NCBI RefSeq assembly: GCF_001522865.1
Contig: NZ_LOWB01000021.1
Location: 124,001 to 188,000 of the forward strand
From: Burkholderia sp. TSV86
GTDB taxonomy: Bacteria > Pseudomonadota > Gammaproteobacteria > Burkholderiales > Burkholderiaceae
Direction: 5' to 3'
Length of the DNA: 64,000 nt
Part shown: positions 58,425 to 64,000 of the stretch, in pieces
How the letters are laid out: each line of letters begins with the position of its first letter
Position numbering within the stretch: position 1 is the first letter of the stretch
The notes under the pieces: model-generated
The model's database searches: none
Told to the model about the DNA's origin: nothing
The model's input: only the letters and a program-made list of their open reading frames with translations
Position numbers and translations under genes: made by a program

Positions 58425-58652
58425 GGCGTAAAGTTTACCGTGCAGGTGGGTGAGCGAACACGAAACAAATATCCAAAAGGGTTACTGCGGGTTACCGCGC
58501 AAGGCAAGCGTAATGCGGCGTAAACGCAGCTTGCTCATACGTAACACGACGGCGGCGGCGCTTGGCTACGCTGCAACTTACCGGATGCCGGCGGGCGATA
58601 CGCCCCCAAGCCGGCCGCAATACCGGATTTCTCAGAATAGGAGTTGCTCGAC

Positions 58653-59204
58653 ATGCAGAAAAAGACTTCCCGCCTCGCTATTGCCGCCGCCGCGCTCGCG
58701 CTGTCGTTCAGCGCCGTGTCGCATGCCGCGCCTGCCGACGCGCCGGCGCCCGGCGGCCCTGGCGCGCACCACTCGATGGAGGGCGGCCCGTTCGGCGTGA
58801 TCATGCGGCTGCACGACAAGCTGAATCTGACGGCCGCGCAAGAGCAGCAGTGGCAAACCGCCGTCAATACGATGAAACAGAACCGCGACGCGATGCGCAA
58901 GAGCCATGAAGCGCTGCGCGGGCAGTTCCAGGCACAGCAAAACCAGCCGATCCTCGACCTGAGCGCGCTGCACTCGGCGCGTCAGCAGGCCGAACAGCAA
59001 GATGCGCAACTGCGCGAGCAGACGGCATCCGCATGGCTCGCGTTCTACAACGGGCTGAACAATCAGCAGAAAACGACGGTCAGCACGGCGATCAAGCAGC
59101 AATTCGCGAAGATGGAGCAGCGTCGCGAAAAGATGAAGGAGCGCTGGGAGCAACGCCGCGCGGCGCAAGCCGCGTCGGCCCCCGACGCTGCGCCGCAACA
59201 GTGA
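58653..59204 (+). CDS. Spy/CpxP-family periplasmic protein
   Basis: A 183-residue periplasmic protein. Signal peptide about 1-25 (ending SHA), Gly/Pro linker, then a long-helix domain with LNLTAAQEQQWQ (LTxxQ-like) and a repeated AREQTA-type pattern near the middle. The C-terminus is a charged coiled coil (KMEQRREKMKERWEQRR) and Ala/Pro tail. Spy/CpxP proteins act as ATP-independent chaperones or stress modulators. It is divergent from the OmpR/EnvZ genes. ATG 58653 follows a GGAG site. Confidence 0.85.
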   Translation: MQKKTSRLAIAAAALALSFSAVSHAAPADAPAPGGPGAHHSMEGGPFGVIMRLHDKLNLTAAQEQQWQTAVNTMKQNRDAMRKSHEALRGQFQAQQNQPILDLSALHSARQQAEQQDAQLREQTASAWLAFYNGLNNQQKTTVSTAIKQQFAKMEQRREKMKERWEQRRAAQAASAPDAAPQQ

Positions 59205-59393
59205 CCTGAGCCGGGCAACGGCGGCCCGGTGACGCGAACGGCGCGGCTGGCGCGGCCGGCCGCGTCGCCGCACGTTGAAGAAAAGCCGCGGGCGCACTTC
59301 TTATGTGCGCTCGCGGCGTTTCAGCTCCTGCCCGAAGCAACGGCCCGCGCGACGGACCGGCCCGCGCCGCCCGGTGCATCGCCCGGCCCGATA

Positions 59394-60092
59394 TCACGCC
59401 AGATCGAACAACAGCACCTCCGCCGCGCTGCCGTGCTCGAACGTGACCGTCTCGACGTCGGCCAGCCGCGCGCCGTCCCCGGCGTCGAGCGCTTGGCCGT
59501 TTACCGTCACGCCGCCGCGCGCGACATGGACATATGCGCGCCGCCCGGGCGGTAACGCGAACTCGATGCGCTCGCCGCCATCGACGAGACCCGCATAGAT
59601 CGACGCATCCGCGCGCATCGACACCGAGCCGTCGCGCCCGTCCGGCGATGCGACGAGCCGCAGCCGCCCGCGCTTGTCCGCATCGGTGAAGCGCACTTCC
59701 TCATAGCCGGGCTTGCCGCCGCGCTCGGTCGGAATCAACCAGATCTGCAACAGATGCAGCGTCGTGTCCCGCGACGCGTTGTACTCGCTATGAACGACTC
59801 CCGTGCCCGCGCTCATGCGCTGCACGTCGCCCGCCCGGATGATCGAGCCGTTACCCATGCTGTCGCGGTGCGCAAGCTCCCCGTCGAGCACATACGTGAT
59901 GATCTCCATGTCGCGGTGCGGATGCATGCCGAAGCCGCGCGTCGGCGCGATGCGGTCGTCATTGAGCACGCGCAGCGGCCCGAAATGAACATGCTCGGCA
60001 TCGTAGTACTCGGCGAACGAAAAGCTGTGCCGGGTATCAAGCCAGCCGTGGTTCGCATGACCACGATCGTTCGCGCGAAGGATCTGAAACAT
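59394..60092 (-). CDS. pirin family protein (quercetinase-like)
   Basis: A 232-residue cupin. The N-terminal cupin has HSFSFAEYYD, FGMHPHRDMEIITYVL (metal ligands His and Glu) and AGTGVVHSE, typical of YhhW-type pirins. These enzymes can oxidise quercetin in vitro; the natural role is unknown. ATG 60092 (MFQILRANDRGHANHGWLDT) fits family starts. The gene is convergent with the Spy-like gene and divergent from the amino-acid transport operon. Confidence 0.9.
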   Translation of the reverse strand: MFQILRANDRGHANHGWLDTRHSFSFAEYYDAEHVHFGPLRVLNDDRIAPTRGFGMHPHRDMEIITYVLDGELAHRDSMGNGSIIRAGDVQRMSAGTGVVHSEYNASRDTTLHLLQIWLIPTERGGKPGYEEVRFTDADKRGRLRLVASPDGRDGSVSMRADASIYAGLVDGGERIEFALPPGRRAYVHVARGGVTVNGQALDAGDGARLADVETVTFEHGSAAEVLLFDLA

Positions 60093-60392
60093 GGCGTCTC
60101 TCCCAGACAAAGTTGGCATGCCTTCAATATAAGGGCGCCACCCCCTCGCATCAATCGATCCGACCGCACCGATTTGTTGCATCTATCGCACCAATCGGCA
60201 CGCAGACCATTTCCGCGAAATCACGGCCGACGTTCGGGTAAAATACCGCGCTTTTGGCCGCTCACGCCGAACACCGCCGCCGCGGCGGGCCGCATCAAGC
60301 CGACGAACGCGAATTTTGACCGCCTAGAATACGCCCGGCGCACGTGGCCCGACACCCGCGGCACGCCCCCGAAAGTCAGCAAGAGGAACGAC

Positions 60393-61169
60393 ATGAAGAA
60401 GCTCGCCCTGTGCGCGGCCCTCGCCTTCGCGGCGGGCGGCGCCTTCGCGAAAGAATGGAAGACCGTGCGGATCGGCGTCGACGCCAGCTATCCGCCGTTC
60501 GAATCGACCGCGCCGAATGGCGAGATCGTCGGGTTCGACGTGGATCTGACCAAGGAAATCTGCAAGCGGATCAACGTCAAGTGCGTTTGGATACCGCAGG
60601 ATCTCGATGGCGTGATCCCCGCGCTCAAGGCGAAGAAGTTCGACGTGATCGTGTCGTCACTGACCGTCACCGACAAACGCCGCGAGCAGATCGATTTCTC
60701 CGACAAGCTGTACGACGCGCCCGCGCGGATGATCGCGAAGGCCGGCTCGCCGCTCGCGCCGAGCGTCGAGTCGCTAAAGGGCAAGCGCGTCGGCGTCGAG
60801 CAGGGTTCGACGCAGGAGACTTTCGTGAAGGCGCACTGGGAGCCCAAGGGCGTGACGATCGTGTCGTACCAGAATCAAGACCAGGTGTACGCGGATCTCG
60901 GCTCCGGCCGCCTCGACGCGACGCTGCAAGACGAGTTTCAAGCCGACTACGGCTTTCTGCGCACGCCGCGCGGCAAAGGCTTCGCGTGGGCGGGGCCGGC
61001 CGTGCAAGACCCGAAGACGCTCGGCGACGGCACGGCGATCGGCCTGCGCAAGGAAGACACCGAGCTGAAAGCGATGATCAACCGCGCGCTCGCGTCGATC
61101 CATCAGGACGGCACCTACGGCAAGCTGTCGCGCAAGTACTTCCCGTACAGCATCTATTCGGCGAAGTAA
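60393..61169 (+). CDS. amino-acid ABC transporter substrate-binding protein (HisJ/ArgT type)
   Basis: A 258-residue periplasmic protein: signal peptide about 1-19, then IGVDASYPPFESTAPNGEIVGFDVDLTKEICKRINVKC, a hallmark of lysine/arginine/ornithine or histidine binders, with Asp and Arg ligands (for example TDKRREQIDFS). AAGAGGAACG lies before ATG 60393. It is the first gene of the transporter and is separated from the permease genes by 217 bases containing strong hairpins, which would favour higher expression of this subunit. Confidence 0.93.
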   Translation: MKKLALCAALAFAAGGAFAKEWKTVRIGVDASYPPFESTAPNGEIVGFDVDLTKEICKRINVKCVWIPQDLDGVIPALKAKKFDVIVSSLTVTDKRREQIDFSDKLYDAPARMIAKAGSPLAPSVESLKGKRVGVEQGSTQETFVKAHWEPKGVTIVSYQNQDQVYADLGSGRLDATLQDEFQADYGFLRTPRGKGFAWAGPAVQDPKTLGDGTAIGLRKEDTELKAMINRALASIHQDGTYGKLSRKYFPYSIYSAK

Positions 61170-61196
61170 CGGTCGATCGCGGCCGCAAGGCCGGCG

Positions 61197-61230
61197 CGGG
61201 CCGCACGGCGCAACCGGCGCGCGGCCCGCG
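61197..61230. terminator. hairpin after the binding-protein gene
   Basis: A perfect 9-bp GC stem (61197-61205/61222-61230) 27 bases after the stop codon. It has no T-run, so it may act as an RNase barrier rather than as a terminator. Confidence 0.45.
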
Positions 61231-61323
61231 CAGCAGCAACCGCCGGTCGCAGGACACCGCACGCCGCCCGTTGGGGCAGCGCATTACGCGAAAGCGAAAG
61301 CGGCGGGATATCGATATGCACGG

Positions 61324-61370
61324 CGCGCCGGGCGCAACACACGGTGCGCGCCCCCGTTGCGCCCGGCGCG
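61324..61370. promoter_or_regulatory. 15-bp perfect hairpin before the permease genes
   Basis: CGCGCCGGGCGCAAC (61324-61338) pairs completely with 61356-61370 around a 17-base loop, ending 16 bases before the permease ATG. It may stabilise the upstream message, attenuate read-through, or mask the ribosome site. Confidence 0.6.
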
Positions 61371-61386
61371 TCGTCAAGGATTTCAT

Positions 61387-62076
61387 ATGTTTCTTCAAGG
61401 CTACGGCCCGCTGATACTTTCCGGCACCTGGCAAACCGTCAAGCTCGCGGTGCTGTCGCTCGCGCTGTCGTTTCTGCTCGGCCTCATCGGCGCGGCGGCG
61501 AAACTGTCGAAGAACCGGCTGTCGAACGGCGCCGCGACGCTCTACACGACACTGATCCGCGGCGTGCCCGATCTCGTGCTGATGCTGCTGCTCTTCTACA
61601 GCATCCAGATCTGGCTCAACCAGCTGACCGACGTGATGAACTGGGATCAGATCGACATCGATCCGTTCGCGGCGGGCGTGCTCGTGCTCGGCTTCATCTA
61701 CGGCGCTTATTTCACCGAGACGTTCCGCGGCGCATTCCTGTCGGTGCCGCGCGGCCAGCTCGAAGCGGGCAGCGCGTATGGGATGACGAACTGGCAGGTG
61801 TTCTCGCGCATCATGTTTCCGCAGATGATGCGCTTCGCGCTGCCCGGCATCGGCAACAACTGGCAGGTGCTCGTCAAATCCACCGCGCTCGTGTCGATCA
61901 TCGGCCTCGCCGACGTCGTGAAGGCATCGCAGGATGCAGGCAAGGGCACGCTGCGGTTCTTTTTCTTCACGCTGCTCGCGGGCGCAATCTATCTCGCGAT
62001 CACGACGCTCTCGAACTTCGTGCTGATGTGGCTCGAGAAGCGCTATTCGACGGGTGTACGCAAGGCTGACCTATGA
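61387..62076 (+). CDS. hisQ: amino-acid ABC transporter permease, HisQ type
   Basis: A 229-residue membrane protein with five helices. The EAA loop is GAFLSVPRGQLEAGSAYGM. The sequence MFLQGYGPLILSGTWQTVKL is the usual HisQ/ArtQ start. It pairs with HisM, whose start overlaps its stop in ATGA. Confidence 0.92.
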   Translation: MFLQGYGPLILSGTWQTVKLAVLSLALSFLLGLIGAAAKLSKNRLSNGAATLYTTLIRGVPDLVLMLLLFYSIQIWLNQLTDVMNWDQIDIDPFAAGVLVLGFIYGAYFTETFRGAFLSVPRGQLEAGSAYGMTNWQVFSRIMFPQMMRFALPGIGNNWQVLVKSTALVSIIGLADVVKASQDAGKGTLRFFFFTLLAGAIYLAITTLSNFVLMWLEKRYSTGVRKADL

Positions 62077-62786
62077 TCGAGCTGATCCAAGAATACTGGC
62101 GCAACTACCTGTACACCGACGGGTATCGATTCACGGGCCTCACGATCACGCTGTGGCTGCTCGTCGTGTCGATCGGATTCGGTTTCTGCCTGTCGATCCC
62201 GCTCGCCGTCGCGCGGGTGTCCAAGCGCAAATGGCTCGCGGGCGCCGTGTGGCTCTACACCTACGTGTTTCGCGGCACGCCGCTGTACGTGCAGCTCCTG
62301 CTCTGCTACACCGGCCTCTATAGCTTGCAGATCGTGCGCGGCACGCCGATGCTCGACGCGTTCTTCCGCGACGGCATGCACTGCACGCTGCTCGCGTTCA
62401 CGCTGAACACCTGCGCGTACACCACCGAGATCTTCGCCGGCGCGATCAAGGCGACATCTTACGGCGAGATCGAGGCCGCGCACGCCTATGGGATGTCGAC
62501 GTTCACGCTGTATCGGCGCATCGTGCTGCCGTCGGCGCTGCGCCGCGCACTGCCGCTCTACAGCAACGAAGTGATCCTGATGCTGCATGCGACAACCGTC
62601 GCGTTCACGGCGACCGTGCCCGATATCCTGAAAATCGCGCGCGACGTCAATTCGGCGACCTATATGTCGTTCCACGCATTCGGCATCGCCGCCCTGCTCT
62701 ACCTCGCGATCTCGTTTACGCTCGTGTGGCTGTTCCGCCGCGCCGAGCATCGCTGGCTCGCCTATCTGCGCCCGCAAGGCAAATGA
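62073..62786 (+). CDS. hisM: amino-acid ABC transporter permease, HisM type
   Basis: A 237-residue membrane protein, the second permease subunit. It starts [20 protein letters not shown] and has the EAA loop [20 protein letters not shown]. Start overlaps the hisQ stop, so the two halves of the channel are made in equal amounts. The ATPase gene follows 16 bases later. Confidence 0.93.
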   Translation: MIELIQEYWRNYLYTDGYRFTGLTITLWLLVVSIGFGFCLSIPLAVARVSKRKWLAGAVWLYTYVFRGTPLYVQLLLCYTGLYSLQIVRGTPMLDAFFRDGMHCTLLAFTLNTCAYTTEIFAGAIKATSYGEIEAAHAYGMSTFTLYRRIVLPSALRRALPLYSNEVILMLHATTVAFTATVPDILKIARDVNSATYMSFHAFGIAALLYLAISFTLVWLFRRAEHRWLAYLRPQGK

Positions 62787-62802
62787 ACCCGGACCGCCTC
62801 GG

Positions 62803-63582
62803 ATGAACTCCCAGATGCACAAGCTTTTCGTCGACGATCTCCACAAATGCTACGGCAACAATGAAGTCCTGAAGGGCGTATCGCTGCGCGCGCAAGCGGG
62901 CGACGTGATCAGCGTGATCGGCTCGTCCGGCTCGGGCAAGAGCACGATGCTGCGCTGTATCAATTTCCTCGAGCAGCCGAACGCGGGCCGCATCTTCGTC
63001 GACGGCGAGGAAGTGCGCACCGCGAAGGACAGGACGGGCGTGCTCAAGGCCGCCGATCCGAAACAGTTGCAGCGCGTGCGCACGAAGCTCGCGATGGTGT
63101 TCCAGCACTTCAATCTGTGGGCGCACATGAACGTGCTGGAAAACGTGATGGAAGCGCCGGTGCATGTGCTCGGGATTCCGAAGAAAGAAGCGCAGGAGCG
63201 CGCGCGCGAATATCTGGAGAAAGTTGGGCTCGCGCCGCGGGTGGAGAAGCAGTATCCGTCGCATCTGTCGGGCGGCCAACAGCAGCGCGTGGCGATCGCG
63301 CGCGCGTTGGCGATGCATCCGGACGTGATGCTGTTCGACGAGCCGACCTCGGCGCTGGACCCGGAGTTGGTGGGCGAAGTGCTGAAGGTGATGCAAAAGC
63401 TCGCGGACGAAGGGCGCACGATGATCGTGGTCACGCACGAGATGGGCTTCGCGCGCAACGTGTCGAATCACGTGATGTTCTTGCACCAAGGGCGCGTCGA
63501 GGAACAAGGCGCGCCCGCCGATGTATTCGGCGCGACCAAGAGCGAACGCCTCAAGCAGTTCCTGTCCGGCAGCCTCAAGTAA
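62803..63582 (+). CDS. hisP: amino-acid ABC transporter ATP-binding protein, HisP type
   Basis: A 259-residue ATPase. Walker [10 protein letters not shown] (40-48), signature LSGGQQQR and Walker [15 protein letters not shown] are intact, and the HisP-type insertion around [18 protein letters not shown] is present. It drives import of basic amino acids or histidine with the three upstream gene products. A perfect 9-bp hairpin lies after the stop. Confidence 0.94.
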   Translation: MNSQMHKLFVDDLHKCYGNNEVLKGVSLRAQAGDVISVIGSSGSGKSTMLRCINFLEQPNAGRIFVDGEEVRTAKDRTGVLKAADPKQLQRVRTKLAMVFQHFNLWAHMNVLENVMEAPVHVLGIPKKEAQERAREYLEKVGLAPRVEKQYPSHLSGGQQQRVAIARALAMHPDVMLFDEPTSALDPELVGEVLKVMQKLADEGRTMIVVTHEMGFARNVSNHVMFLHQGRVEEQGAPADVFGATKSERLKQFLSGSLK

Positions 63583-63588
63583 TGCGCC

Positions 63589-63610
63589 GCGGGCGCCGTC
63601 CGGCGCCCGC
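63589..63610 (+). terminator. hairpin at the end of the amino-acid transport operon
   Basis: A perfect 9-bp GC stem (63589-63597/63602-63610, 4-base loop) 7 bases after the hisP stop. T residues follow only loosely. Confidence 0.6.
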
Positions 63611-64000
63611 CCAACCCTTCGTTTTCGTTACGCACTCGCCGCCCGATCCGCATCGGCGCGCTTTACCCCCACGCCTGCCCAGCGTCAATAGTGGCAATCC
63701 TTGACCCATCCCGCCCGAATCCTCAAATGCCTTGCACGGCAAGGGTTTCAGGTGCCTGTCCGAATGCCGGTGAGTGCGCTGCGGCACACGGCTATGGCAA
63801 TTTGGCGACATGCGCTAGTCAAACAACGATTTCCATCGCCACAAAATTTTATTTTTGCTAAATTAGTAACCAAAGTAGCAAAACGAAAGCCATGAAATGT
63901 AGTTTTACTTCATGGCAACAGGAGACCCCGACAGGTCGCGTGCTTCGGCCGCACGGGTTCGCAAAACAGCGTTTTCACCCGCTCGCTCACGTGCGTGCCG
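63611..64000. other. AT-rich upstream region at the window end
   Basis: No complete gene. The last part falls to low GC (about 63830-63910). It contains two perfect dyads: TTTTGCTA/TAGCAAAA (63853-63860/63876-63883) and GCCATGAA/TTCATGGC (63889-63896/63909-63916). An open frame from ATG 63912 (MATGDPDRSRASAA) runs off the window and may be the start of a gene; support is weak. Confidence 0.4.

Overview
The window reads as core chromosome of a high-GC (roughly two-thirds G+C) beta-proteobacterium. Codon use, gene families and product similarity point to Burkholderia, most likely the pseudomallei/thailandensis group. This is judged from protein recognition only; no database search was run. Most of the sequence is densely packed housekeeping and accessory metabolism with GC-rich hairpins between genes.

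Layout. 0.1-9 kb: DUF1841 protein, two small c-type cytochromes, a MoxR ATPase with a VWA partner, a BenE-type symporter, transaldolase, a VOC protein, and an SSF carboxylate symporter with its DUF3311 partner. 9-16 kb: a spermidine-synthase-like protein, an AT-rich islet with an orphan protein, then htpG-ubiC-hypoxanthine glycosylase with overlapping stop/start codons behind a sigma-32-like promoter. 14.7-20.8 kb: a MocR regulator divergent from a five-gene cluster (glyoxalase-like, EamA exporter, aminotransferase, RidA, PhzF). 21-27 kb: a GGDEF/EAL protein, ChrA, a PACE exporter with a divergent LysR regulator, and a CopD-like protein. 27-34 kb: parC, parE (with DnaA-box-like sites upstream) and uup. 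34-38.8 kb: DUF4399, rubredoxin, a CLC transporter with a MarR regulator, and an HPP-CBS protein.

38.8-42.7 kb is an integration scar around tRNA-Arg(CCU). It holds relics of three integrase genes, a broken and a truncated SDR gene, a diverged copy of the tRNA 5' flank, and a choline-binding protein gene (choX) whose 3' end has been replaced by the start of a P4-type integrase. 42.7-45.4 kb: choline sulfatase betC and a LysR regulator, the rest of that choline-sulfate locus.

45.7-64 kb: ecotin, a repeat-rich lipoprotein, trehalose-6-phosphate synthase overlapping a P-loop protein, a tandem pair of paralogous lipoproteins, a NitT/TauT-type ABC importer without a binding protein, a small Cas2/VapD-reminiscent protein, an EnvZ/OmpR pair beside a Spy-like protein, a pirin, and a complete HisJ-Q-M-P type amino-acid importer. 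The last 170 bases hold an AT-rich region with two dyads and perhaps the start of another gene.

No CRISPR array, rRNA, intact prophage or intact insertion sequence was seen. The least ordinary parts are the tRNA-Arg scar, the heat-shock-like htpG-ubiC-glycosylase operon, the DnaA-box cluster before parE, the MocR cluster, and the AT-rich islet at 10.3-11.4 kb.
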